Part shown: piece after piece, positions 1 through 6,190 of the stretch
Position numbering within the stretch: the stretch's first letter is position 1
Layout: each line of letters starts with the position of its first letter
Origin: an uncultured Bacilli bacterium
GTDB lineage: Bacteria; Bacillota_I; Bacilli_A; RF39; UBA660
Length of the DNA stretch: 11,052 bases
Direction of reading: 5' to 3'
Assembly: GCA_934176955.1 (NCBI GenBank)
Contig: CAKPOS010000022.1
Coordinates: forward strand, 1-11,052
Made by a program: the position numbers and the translations under genes
Notes under the pieces: model-generated
Seen by the model: the letters and a program-made list of their open reading frames with translations, nothing else
The model's database searches: none
What the model was told of the DNA's origin: nothing

Positions 1-84
1 TCTGGTTATGCAGTTAGATTTAATAAACTTACAAGAAAGCAACAAGAGGAAGTAATTGCAAGAACTTTCCACGAGAAAATGTAA
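1..84 (+). CDS. pflB: Pyruvate formate-lyase, C-terminal end (partial)
   Basis: This is the last 27 codons plus stop of a gene that starts before the window. The peptide begins SGYAVRFNKLT and ends RTFHEKM, which is the C-terminus of pyruvate formate-lyase. The enzyme splits pyruvate and CoA into acetyl-CoA and formate in anaerobic fermentation. In this family the RVSGYAV motif contains the glycine that carries the catalytic radical, so the Gly codon at bases 4-6 should be the radical site, with the preceding Arg-Val just outside the window. The TAA stop shares one base with the ATG of the activase gene (TAATG), giving tight translational coupling. The identification rests on a short but very conserved segment. 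Confidence 0.92.
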   Translation, partial: SGYAVRFNKLTRKQQEEVIARTFHEKM

Positions 85-815
85 TGAAAAAAGGTGCAGT
101 TGACTCAATTGAAACTTTTGGATTAGTTGATGGTCCAGGAATTCGAACAGTCGTCTTCTTAAGTGGATGTAAACTTCGATGTAAATATTGTCATAACCCA
201 GAAATGTGGATAAGAGGAAAAGAGAATATTACTAGTGAAGAATTAGCCAAGCGAATTATCCGAAATAAACCTTACTTTAAAAGAAACAGTGGAGGAGTAA
301 CTTTCTCAGGAGGAGAACCACTCCTTCAAAGTAACTTTATCATTGAAGTAGCAAAAATTTTAAAAAAAGAAAATATCCATATTGCCTTAGATACAGCTGG
401 AGTAGGAAATGGAAATTATCAAGAGATACTAAAGTATATTGATTTAGTCATTCTAGATATCAAATTTACAACCAAAGAAGGATATTTAGCTCTAACATCA
501 CAGCCAATAGATGAATCATTAAAATTCATAGAAGAACTCAACAAAAGTGGAAAAAAAGTTTGGCTTAGGCAAGTTGTCGTCCCAGGACTAATGGATAACG
601 AAAAATACTTACAACAATTAGCAGATACTTGTCTTCAAGTTAAAAATGTCGAAAGAATTGAATTTCTTCCTTACCATAAACTAGGTAGTGAAAAATATGA
701 AAAACTAGGGATTCCGTATCCCTATAAAGATAAAGAAGAAATGGATAAAACAAAATGCCAAGAACTTTATCAACACTTTATGGAAATCTATAATAGAAAG
801 AAGATACAACAGTGA
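84..815 (+). CDS. pflA: Pyruvate formate-lyase-activating enzyme (radical SAM)
   Basis: The 243-residue protein is a normal-length glycyl-radical activase. It uses a [4Fe-4S] cluster and S-adenosylmethionine to place the radical on the Gly of PflB. The radical SAM signature is C29-x3-C33-x2-C36 (GCKLRCKYCHNP), preceded by DGPGIRTVVF at 16-25, a typical activase motif. The SAM-binding SGGEPLL motif lies at about 75-81, and later motifs (LDIKF, WLRQVVVPG, EFLPYHKLGSEKY) also match the PflA subfamily. The start overlaps the pflB stop by one base, so the two are co-transcribed and coupled in the usual pflB-pflA order. The 3' end of the gene also encodes the left arm of an intrinsic terminator. 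No key residue is missing. Confidence 0.96.
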   Translation: MKKGAVDSIETFGLVDGPGIRTVVFLSGCKLRCKYCHNPEMWIRGKENITSEELAKRIIRNKPYFKRNSGGVTFSGGEPLLQSNFIIEVAKILKKENIHIALDTAGVGNGNYQEILKYIDLVILDIKFTTKEGYLALTSQPIDESLKFIEELNKSGKKVWLRQVVVPGLMDNEKYLQQLADTCLQVKNVERIEFLPYHKLGSEKYEKLGIPYPYKDKEEMDKTKCQELYQHFMEIYNRKKIQQ

Positions 816-835
816 TTTACTCTTCTTTCTTTTTT
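796..835 (+). terminator. Intrinsic terminator of the pfl operon, overlapping the pflA 3' end
   Basis: GAAAGAAGA (796-804) is perfectly complementary to TCTTCTTTC (821-829), giving a 9-bp stem with a 16-nt loop followed directly by T830-T835. The left arm lies in the last codons of pflA and the stop codon sits in the loop. The purine-rich arm makes a fairly weak A/T-dominated stem, but the T-run makes it a credible terminator. Confidence 0.75.
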
Positions 836-920
836 CTTTAACTTTAGAGAAAAATATGAATCAGTATTTTTGCATAAAAAAGAAAAAATTATCCACACTA
901 AAAATAAGGAGCGTGGAAAA

Positions 921-1358
921 ATGAATGAAAACAATGAACTATTAATGTATATTTATCAAAATGCTAACATGGGAGTAAAAAACTGTACTAATCTAATTCG
1001 AATCTTACAAGGAAAAGATAATAAAATCAAAAAAATAGTAGAAGGAGAATTAAAAGGATACGAAGACTTTGCCAAAAGAGCAGAAAAACTAATCAAAAAA
1101 AATAAACTCAATCCCAAAGAAATAGGCTTAATGGCAGACGTCATGTCAAAAATAAGCATGAACATGGAAATGATGAAAGATAACAGCGATGCTAGAGTAG
1201 CCGATATGTTAACCAAAGGATTTACCATGGGAAATGTAGACATTACCAAAAAAATAGATCGCTTTGAAAAAGACGCTGACAAAGACATTCTAAAACTAGC
1301 AAAAGATTTATTAAATTTTGGCAAAGAAAATATTGAAATATTAAAACCATACTTATAG
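921..1358 (+). CDS. Small all-helical protein, possible ferritin-like four-helix bundle
   Basis: The encoded protein has 145 residues when begun at ATG 921, which has a good ribosome site (AAGGAG at 906-911). An in-frame ATG at 870 would add 17 lysine-rich residues but has no such site. The sequence is charged and helical throughout, rich in Lys, Glu and Met, with no membrane segment or signal peptide. Patterns such as EGELKGYEDFAKRAEKLIKK and RFEKDADKDILKLAKDLLNFG resemble the alternating helices of ferritin-like or DUF2383-type bundles; this is a shape-based guess, since no diiron EXXH pair is obvious. The next gene's ribosome site begins only 3 bases after the stop, so this gene and the dehydrogenase probably form one transcript. 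Function is unknown. Confidence 0.7.
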   Translation: MNENNELLMYIYQNANMGVKNCTNLIRILQGKDNKIKKIVEGELKGYEDFAKRAEKLIKKNKLNPKEIGLMADVMSKISMNMEMMKDNSDARVADMLTKGFTMGNVDITKKIDRFEKDADKDILKLAKDLLNFGKENIEILKPYL

Positions 1359-1372
1359 AATAGGTGATAAAT

Positions 1373-2122
1373 TTGAAAGCACTAGTAACAGGAGCAAGTT
1401 CAGGAATAGGACTAAATATTTCCTATGAACTATTAAATCTTGGCTATGATTTATTTGTTGTAGCAAGAGATAAAAAGAAATTAGAAAAAATATATGCAAA
1501 GAAAAAGAACGTAACTATCATTAGTCTAGATTTAGAAGACAAAGATAATTGCTATAAATTATATGAAATGCTAAAAGATAAAGATATTGATATTTTAGTC
1601 AATAATGCTGGATTTGGAGATGCTGGTAATTTTAGCCAAACATCATTACAAAAAGAACTAAGCATGATTGATTTAAATATCATTTCTTATCATATTTTAA
1701 CTAAATTATTTTTAAAAGATTTTATCAAAAAAAATAGAGGCCGAATTCTTAATGTTGCCTCCATGGCAGGATTTATGCCTGGACCTTATATGGCCACTTA
1801 TTATGCAACAAAATCTTATATTGTAAGCTTAACTACCTCTATACAAGAAGAGTTAAAAAAAGATAAATCCAATGTCCATGTATCCATGTTTTGCCCTGGA
1901 CCAGTAGAAACTAACTTTAATAAGGTCGCTAAAGTAAAATTTAATGTACCATCCATAGATGCAGAAAAAGCCGCCAAAATAGCAGTAGAAGGAATGTTTA
2001 AAAATAAAAAAATAATTATTCCGATGAATATGAAATTAAATTATTACTTAATAAAATTAAGTCCATTAGGCTTAGTATCAACAATTAATGCTAAAACCCA
2101 AGAAAGAGTAGAGGATAAATGA
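1373..2122 (+). CDS. Short-chain dehydrogenase/reductase (classical SDR)
   Basis: A 249-residue classical SDR with a Rossmann fold that should use NAD(H) or NADP(H). The glycine motif TGASSGIG is at residues 6-13, NNAG at 77-80, the catalytic Ser at about 130 (NVASMAG), and Tyr144-x3-Lys147 (YATK) completes the active site. CPGPVETNF near residue 185 is the usual post-active-site loop. VARDKKK after beta-2 has a basic residue that favours NADP(H), as an inference. I chose TTG 1373 because AGGTGA (1362-1367) lies 5 bases before it and the protein then begins MKALVTGAS; a GTG at 1364 would place the start inside that ribosome site. The substrate cannot be told. The gene follows the helical protein closely and ends in its own terminator. 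Confidence 0.92.
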   Translation: MKALVTGASSGIGLNISYELLNLGYDLFVVARDKKKLEKIYAKKKNVTIISLDLEDKDNCYKLYEMLKDKDIDILVNNAGFGDAGNFSQTSLQKELSMIDLNIISYHILTKLFLKDFIKKNRGRILNVASMAGFMPGPYMATYYATKSYIVSLTTSIQEELKKDKSNVHVSMFCPGPVETNFNKVAKVKFNVPSIDAEKAAKIAVEGMFKNKKIIIPMNMKLNYYLIKLSPLGLVSTINAKTQERVEDK

Positions 2123-2148
2123 AAAATACTGATATCTACTCTTTTTTT
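2103..2148 (+). terminator. Intrinsic terminator overlapping the SDR gene end
   Basis: AAAGAGTAGA (2103-2112) pairs perfectly with TCTACTCTTT (2135-2144), a 10-bp stem with a 22-nt loop, running into seven T residues (2142-2148). The left arm is coding sequence and the TGA stop (2120-2122) is in the loop, the same design as the pflA terminator. Confidence 0.85.
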
Positions 2149-2203
2149 ATGATAAAGCTTAAAAATAGTAAACATTTCACCCTAAGGAAATTCTAAGTTA
2201 ACC

Positions 2204-2231
2204 TTGACTTTTCTTCAAAAAAATTTATAAT
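2204..2231 (+). promoter_or_regulatory. Sigma-A promoter for the DUF3419-like gene
   Basis: TTGACT (2204-2209) and TATAAT (2226-2231) are separated by 16 bases. Transcription should begin near 2238, about 20 bases before the ATG at 2257. The promoter follows directly on the SDR terminator, so this gene is its own unit. Confidence 0.82.
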
Positions 2232-2256
2232 AAGATAAAAAATTATGGGGGAAACA

Positions 2257-3198
2257 ATGAATCGAGAATTAGAAAATGCAATAATAAATGCTAAGAAACG
2301 CTGTAATGGAATGTTAATAGAAGAATGCAAAGGATTGTTTAGTAAAATTTATCCTTTTACTACTGAAAATATTAGCGGCTATATCTCAAACTTTCAATTA
2401 AAAAATAAATCATTATTAACGGTAGGCTCTTCTGGAGACCAAGTATTAAATGCCATAGCAGAAGGATGCAAAGATATATCTGTAATTGATGTTAATCCTT
2501 ATACCAAATACTATTATTACTTAAAAGCGGCAGGAATAATTACTTTAGATGAAGAAGAATTTTTTGAATTTTTTCGATACAAAGATTATCCTTTCGTATT
2601 TAATGATAACAAAAATGTTTTTAGAAATGATTTGTATCAAAAAATTTTACCAGCCTTAGAAGTCTTAGATAAAGAATCCTTTCTCTTCTGGAATAGCTTA
2701 TTTACAAAATTTTCTGGAAGAGAAGTGAGAAGATATTTATTTCAAGCAGATGAAGAACAAAATAAAACAATTACTTCTTGCAATTTATATTTACAAAGTG
2801 AAGAAAAATATCATGATTTAAAATCAAATTTAGAAACTATAGTTCCTACCTTCTTAAAAGGAAATATTCTACAATACCAATTTGATAAAAACTATGATAA
2901 TATCTGGTTATCTAATATAGGTTCCTATCTAACAGAAGAGGATATTCAAAAAGTTGCTGAGACCTTTCCTAATCACCTTGCAGACAATGGACAATTATTA
3001 ATTAGCTATTTATACGAAACAACCAAAAATACAATATATCAAAATAATTGGCCTTCAATATATGATTTTGATACTGTTTCTTTTCTTTTTAAAAAGTACA
3101 ATCCAGAACTGATATCATTCTTAGCAGTAAAGGGAATAGTAATAAATAATTCATCCATTCAAGACTCTGCAATACTATGTAGAAAACGCAAAAAATAA
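2257..3198 (+). CDS. DUF3419/BtaA-like SAM-dependent methyltransferase-fold protein
   Basis: A 313-residue soluble protein. Residues 56-61 (VGSSGD) look like the glycine-rich SAM-binding loop (motif I) of class I methyltransferases, and IDVNP at 77-81 like the acidic motif II that binds the SAM ribose. The following KAAGIITLDEEEFFEFF resembles the DUF3419 pattern seen in BtaA-like 3-amino-3-carboxypropyl transferases, which act on lipid headgroups; assignment to that chemistry is only a possibility. WLSNIGSYLTEEDI near residue 220 sits where motif IV would fall. ATG 2257 is preferred over ATG 2245 because the G-run ribosome site (2247-2251) lies between them. The gene has its own promoter and no clear terminator; the ssrA promoter follows within 15 bases. 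Confidence 0.78.
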   Translation: MNRELENAIINAKKRCNGMLIEECKGLFSKIYPFTTENISGYISNFQLKNKSLLTVGSSGDQVLNAIAEGCKDISVIDVNPYTKYYYYLKAAGIITLDEEEFFEFFRYKDYPFVFNDNKNVFRNDLYQKILPALEVLDKESFLFWNSLFTKFSGREVRRYLFQADEEQNKTITSCNLYLQSEEKYHDLKSNLETIVPTFLKGNILQYQFDKNYDNIWLSNIGSYLTEEDIQKVAETFPNHLADNGQLLISYLYETTKNTIYQNNWPSIYDFDTVSFLFKKYNPELISFLAVKGIVINNSSIQDSAILCRKRKK

Positions 3199-3212
3199 AC
3201 ATCAAGTTATTC

Positions 3213-3241
3213 TTGACAAGAATAATAATAACGATTATAAT
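3213..3241 (+). promoter_or_regulatory. Consensus sigma-A promoter of ssrA
   Basis: TTGACA (3213-3218) and TATAAT (3236-3241) are both perfect consensus hexamers with the optimal 17-base spacer. The mature tmRNA 5' end at 3253 is 12 bases after the -10 element, so transcription probably starts within a few bases of the mature end. This is the strongest promoter in the window, as expected for an abundant stable RNA. Confidence 0.93.
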
Positions 3242-3252
3242 GTTCTTGTAAT

Positions 3253-3612
3253 GGGGTCGTATATGGATTCGACAGGAATAAAAGAAATTTAGCTGCAAGT
3301 CGTATATCTTACGTTACAGATAAATTAAATATAGCTGGAAACAACTATAACAATGCTACTGGATACGCTTTTGCGTAATTTAATTTAATCAGTAGGTTCT
3401 ATCCCATCTTTGCCTATGAGATAGGAATAGGACATATAAAATAGGCTATATTATATATTTTTTCTTGGATATATAATGAATATTAAAGAATAGTAAATAA
3501 TTATTCTTGTTAGTTCTTCTAATTATTTATGAATATTTAGAATTAACTAAACTTGTAGAAGCTAAATGGAGTTTATTTTTGGACGGGAGTTCGACTCTCC
3601 CCGGCTCCACCA
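3253..3612 (+). ncRNA. ssrA: tmRNA (transfer-messenger RNA), one-piece
   Basis: This 360-nt RNA rescues stalled ribosomes and adds a degradation tag. The 5' segment GGGGTCG...GGATTCGACAGG and the 3' segment GGACGGGAGTTCGACTCTCC followed by CCGGCTCCACCA are diagnostic. The acceptor stem GGGGTCG (3253-3259) pairs with CGGCTCC (3602-3608) using two G-U pairs; the T-arm GGGAG/CTCCC has a TTCGACT loop; CCA is encoded (3610-3612). The tag frame resumes at GCT 3334 and runs to TAA 3376-3378, encoding AGNNYNNATGYAFA. About 170 nt between the tag stop and the 3' tRNA-like half are left for pseudoknots. It is complete. The 3' end is a common target of integrases, and the accessory block starts just after it. 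Confidence 0.97.
3334..3378 (+). other. tmRNA tag-peptide reading frame (AGNNYNNATGYAFA-stop)
   Basis: Fourteen codons, resuming at GCT as in Bacillus-type tmRNAs (AG... start), followed by TAA. The tag is Asn/Tyr rich and ends YAFA instead of the common (A)LAA. The terminal Ala and hydrophobic penultimate residues still fit recognition by ClpXP or FtsH-type proteases; the ending resembles tags I associate with mollicutes. Confidence 0.85.
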
Positions 3613-3622
3613 GATTGATAGG

Positions 3623-3683
3623 AAACTCGGACACGTCCTGAGTTTAAGTAATAGATTACTAGCTAGAAATAGTTAGTTTTTTT
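3623..3683 (+). terminator. Hairpin cluster downstream of ssrA ending in an intrinsic terminator
   Basis: Three hairpins lie in succession. AAACTCGGA (3623-3631) pairs with TCC-T-GAGTTT (3636-3645) across a CACG loop with one bulged T. AGTAA/TTACT forms a small stem around 3647-3660. ACTAGCTA (3658-3665) pairs with TAGTTAGT (3670-3677), with one G-T pair, across a GAAA tetraloop and runs into seven Ts (3677-3683). The last is a textbook terminator. The first could help process the tmRNA 3' end or be part of an old attachment site; both roles are inferred. Confidence 0.75.
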
Positions 3684-3713
3684 CTGCTTAAAACGAAAGG
3701 AAGAGTGATAATT

Positions 3714-4110
3714 ATGTTTGAGATAGAAACTAAAAACTTAAAAATAAGTGAAGAACTTAATAGAAAGATAGACATGATATGTTGGTTTGTTTGTGTTAAA
3801 TATGAATTTATACCTGGTAATATTAAAAGTGTTAAAAAACCGAATAGATAATTTAAATAAAAAAGTAATAAAACTTGAAGCAAAAGTAGAATCATGGAAA
3901 CAAAGAGTTAATGATATTGTAGATTTTATATCTGAAAGAGTTAAAGGATTCTTTGGAAATATATTAAAAAGTAAATATAAAGATGTTGCAGATAACTAAA
4001 AAGAAAATAATATAATAACTGAAAACGAATATAACAAAATATATGATTTGCCTATTAGAAAAGAACATAAAGAAGATAAAAATAAAGATGATATGGATTT
4101 AGAAATGTAA
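3714..4110 (+). pseudogene. Decayed frame resembling the C-terminal tail of a mobilization relaxase
   Basis: Two frames and one internal stop make up this segment. ATG 3714 (behind AAAGGAAG) opens a 45-codon frame ending at about 3850. The next frame, open from 3778 to TAA 3997-3999, encodes a basic coiled coil (NLNKKVIKLEAKVESWKQRV) followed by FISERVKGFFGN and KSKYKDVADN. After that stop the same frame stays open for 36 more codons (KENNIITENEYNKIY...) to TAA 4108-4110. A coiled coil plus a charged KYKDVADN / NEYNKIY tail is what I expect at the C-terminus of Mob-type relaxases of Firmicute plasmids and integrative elements. I read it as a remnant with the catalytic N-terminus deleted, a frameshift near 3800-3850 and a nonsense change (TTA to TAA would fit). 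The relaxase identity is tentative; the 45-codon frame could also be a separate small gene. Confidence 0.45.
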
Positions 4111-4229
4111 TTAATATTTATAACCTTAGATAAAGATTAGAAAATGGAATAAAGGAATTGTAATGATGAATATAAATTTTTTAATTATTTAAACTAATAA
4201 CTATTGAAAAAAATATAAAAAAAGAGTAC

Positions 4230-4235
4230 TATAAT
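4230..4235 (+). promoter_or_regulatory. Probable -10 element for the 4263 gene
   Basis: TATAAT at 4230-4235 is a consensus -10 element 27 bases before the ATG. The only -35-like hexamer, TTGAAA (4204-4209), is 20 bases upstream, which is too far for efficient sigma-A use, so the promoter is either weak or uses a different upstream element. Confidence 0.5.
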
Positions 4236-4262
4236 AAACTAATTAAAAAGGAGTGAAAAAAT

Positions 4263-5165
4263 ATGATTATACCACAAGGATATGAATACAATCATGATAA
4301 AGAAATATCTAATGAGGAATATGAAGTAATTAATAAATTTTTAGAATTTTATAGAAATAAACCTGTTATTGTTGCTGATGAATATAGGCAAGATTTTGAT
4401 ATGGTTCCATTAGAAGAAGAAAAAATAATTTTTAAAACTGATGATGATGTATTCAAATGTGTCGATTTTTGTAGAAAAATTTATTATAAAAATAAACCTT
4501 ATATAATAGAATTAGGATTATGGCGTACAAGTCATAATGAAGCAGAGCCAAAATGTTTACAAATTAATAAGTTTAAAATTATTACTAAAGGTAAAGTTCA
4601 TTTCATTAATTTGAATTTAGATAATTGTGCAAATAGAGGAATTCTATTTAATATTATAAGTATTTTTGATGAAACGAAGATAATTTCTCCAGAACAGGCT
4701 TATTGTAACAAAATGTATACAAACAAAGTATTACAAGATTTTTTAAAAAATCATGAGTGGAAAAATATTGATAAAGGAATTCAACAAATGCCTTCATTAG
4801 CGAATGCTTTATTTATTATAAGAGATGGATATGAAACATGCAGTCATTATACAGCGGATTTTGCTACAATATTGTATCAATTAATTGATTTTAGAACACA
4901 TAATTTAGGTAGTTTAATTAAGGATGAAAAAGATTTAAATGAGTTAGATAAATTAATATTAAAATTAAGTAGAACAAGTTTATTGAAGGTCCAATTACAT
5001 GAAAAAACAGGTAGGAGTGAATCTTATCCAACTGGATCAATATTATTAGATTGTAATTATTATGACGGAAGGCTGCATAAATCAACACAATATAATGTAG
5101 ATAACACAGAATTATCATTTGAAAATAATATTTTAAAAAAATTAGTAAAAAATAAAAAACAATAA
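4263..5165 (+). CDS. Unrecognised 300-residue accessory protein
   Basis: A complete, well-initiated gene: AAGGAG (4248-4253) lies 9 bases before the ATG, a -10 element precedes it, and a strong terminator follows. The 300-residue product is soluble in appearance, with no signal peptide or membrane segment, acidic at the N-terminus (EYEVINKFLEFYRNKPVIVADEY) and basic at the end (NNILKKLVKNKKQ). I do not recognise a family. Visible clusters that might be conserved are RKIYYKNKPYIIELGLWRTSHNEAE in the first half, RDGYETCSHYTADFATILYQL near residues 190-210, and EKTGRSESYPTGSILLDC near 250-265; Cys197-x-His199 in the middle cluster could be functional but nothing proves it. It stands alone between the relaxase remnant and the Cys-His-Asp gene and is T-rich like them, consistent with acquired cargo. 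Confidence 0.8.
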   Translation: MIIPQGYEYNHDKEISNEEYEVINKFLEFYRNKPVIVADEYRQDFDMVPLEEEKIIFKTDDDVFKCVDFCRKIYYKNKPYIIELGLWRTSHNEAEPKCLQINKFKIITKGKVHFINLNLDNCANRGILFNIISIFDETKIISPEQAYCNKMYTNKVLQDFLKNHEWKNIDKGIQQMPSLANALFIIRDGYETCSHYTADFATILYQLIDFRTHNLGSLIKDEKDLNELDKLILKLSRTSLLKVQLHEKTGRSESYPTGSILLDCNYYDGRLHKSTQYNVDNTELSFENNILKKLVKNKKQ

Positions 5166-5213
5166 AAGTATTATTATAAATAAATCTAACTACTATTTTC
5201 ATATAATTGATTT

Positions 5214-5242
5214 AGAGCAATCACTATATTGCTCTTTTTTTT
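5214..5242 (+). terminator. Intrinsic terminator of the 4263 gene
   Basis: AGAGCAAT (5214-5221) pairs perfectly with ATTGCTCT (5228-5235) around a 6-nt loop and is followed by an eight-T run (5235-5242). It separates the 300-residue protein gene from the next unit. Confidence 0.9.
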
Positions 5243-5280
5243 CTAGAAAAATCTATTTTTAATTTATAGGAATTAAAATA

Positions 5281-5289
5281 TGATATACT
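5281..5289 (+). promoter_or_regulatory. Extended -10 promoter for the 5312 gene
   Basis: TGATATACT is a TGn extended -10 element with TATACT at 5284-5289; no good -35 hexamer is present, which the extended motif can compensate for. It places the transcript start near 5296, with GGGGTG (5301-5306) as the ribosome site ahead of ATG 5312. Confidence 0.55.
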
Positions 5290-5311
5290 TATATTCAAAC
5301 GGGGTGTTATT

Positions 5312-6075
5312 ATGGATAAACTAAAACGTAAAGATAATAGTTCAATAAAAGATGGCATTAATAATAATACATATCACTTATTATTTGGAGATTATAATAA
5401 TCTTCCAAAAGAAGAACAAGGTAGTTATGAAAATGTTATTGCATATATTACAATTGATTGCTTTACAAAATTTCAAGAGAAAAAAATATTTATAAAACTA
5501 TTAAAATTATTTTTTCAAAATTCAGTAATTGATTTAAATAAAATTACATTTAATGGGAAAATAAAACAATATGAGTATAAAAATAATAATTTAACAATCA
5601 CTTTCGATAAACTGTCAAATTGCTTTGAAGATAAAGGTTTAATAAAAGAATTAACCTCCAATAAAAGATATCGTAAATGTCATAGTAGAGCAATGGATAT
5701 TTCACCATGTATTGAAGGTTCAAGAATTGTAACAGGGTATATTACTTTAGGAAATCAAAAAATTTTACATTCTGTTATAGAATATGAATATGATAGTAAA
5801 ACTATTGTATTGGATTGGATTGGACAAAAAATTTAAAAATTACTAAGGAACAATATATTGAATTAACTAATTTTGTAGAACTTTCATCTTTTGAAGGTAG
5901 AAAAGTTATAGATGATATTGAAATTATATTTAAAAATTTAAATATAGGAGTTAAAACCTATGTAGTGTTTAGAGATGAATTGATAAGAGATATGCAAAAA
6001 AATCCACATATTTTTCAACCTACTGAAAAAGGGAAAAAACTATTCAAGCATTTAGAGAAGAAAAAGAAAGAATAG
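5312..6075 (+). pseudogene. Cys-His-Asp (transglutaminase-like) protein gene split by a 5-bp repeat; possibly phase variable
   Basis: As sequenced, ATG 5312 (behind GGGGTG) gives 174 residues ending at TAA 5834-5836, and a second frame, open from TTG 5815 to TAG 6073-6075, gives 86 more. They join exactly if one of three tandem TTGGA units (5810-5824) is removed: VLDW then continues TKNLKITKEQY, and the protein has 252 residues. Cys123 (RYRKCHSRA), His153 (ILHSVIEYEY) and Asp168 (TIVLDW) appear in the order and spacing of the transglutaminase-like/papain-like superfamily, and D-W-T-x-NL resembles the Asp-containing strand of such domains; the assignment is by motif only. The sequenced form keeps the triad but loses 84 C-terminal residues. 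Substrate and role are unknown: protease, deamidase or acyltransferase chemistry are all possible. The gene may be in its OFF state or newly broken. Confidence 0.7.
5810..5824 (+). repeat. Tandem (TTGGA)x3 at the frame junction
   Basis: Three perfect head-to-tail copies of TTGGA inside the coding sequence. Because the unit is not a multiple of three, gain or loss of one copy changes the reading frame: three copies lead to TAA at 5834, two copies keep a 252-codon frame open. Such short repeats are natural sites for slipped-strand mispairing. Confidence 0.9.
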
Positions 6076-6156
6076 AAAACGAATAAAATACCAATGTAAA
6101 GCATTTTATCTTAAAAATGAATACAATGAATAAATTTTATGATAAACTATTATCAA

Positions 6157-6175
6157 TAATTGAGATTTTCAATTA
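6157..6175 (+). repeat. Perfect inverted repeat in the leader of the 6191 gene
   Basis: TAATTGA (6157-6163) and TCAATTA (6169-6175) are perfect complements around a 5-nt loop, ending just before the AAGGAG ribosome site (6178-6183). It could be a repressor operator or a weak leader hairpin. No T-run follows in a terminator position. All bases are A/T-rich, so chance is not excluded. Confidence 0.4.
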
Positions 6176-6190
6176 AAAAGGAGCAAAGAA

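Noticed and set aside
870..920. Upstream ATG extending the small helical protein by 17 residues
   Set aside because: No ribosome site before it, whereas AAGGAG sits at proper distance before ATG 921.
956..1324. Long open frame on the minus strand
   Set aside because: It lies wholly inside the 921 gene, which has a clear ribosome site; its hydrophobic Ser/Phe/Leu-rich product is the usual antisense reflection of a Lys/Glu-rich gene.
4204..4235. TTGAAA as the -35 partner of TATAAT before the 4263 gene
   Set aside because: The spacing is 20 bases, outside the usual 16-18, so only the -10 element is reported.
6080..6115. Inverted repeat ATAAAAT/ATTTTAT after the split gene as a terminator
   Set aside because: Short A/T-only stem with no following T-run.
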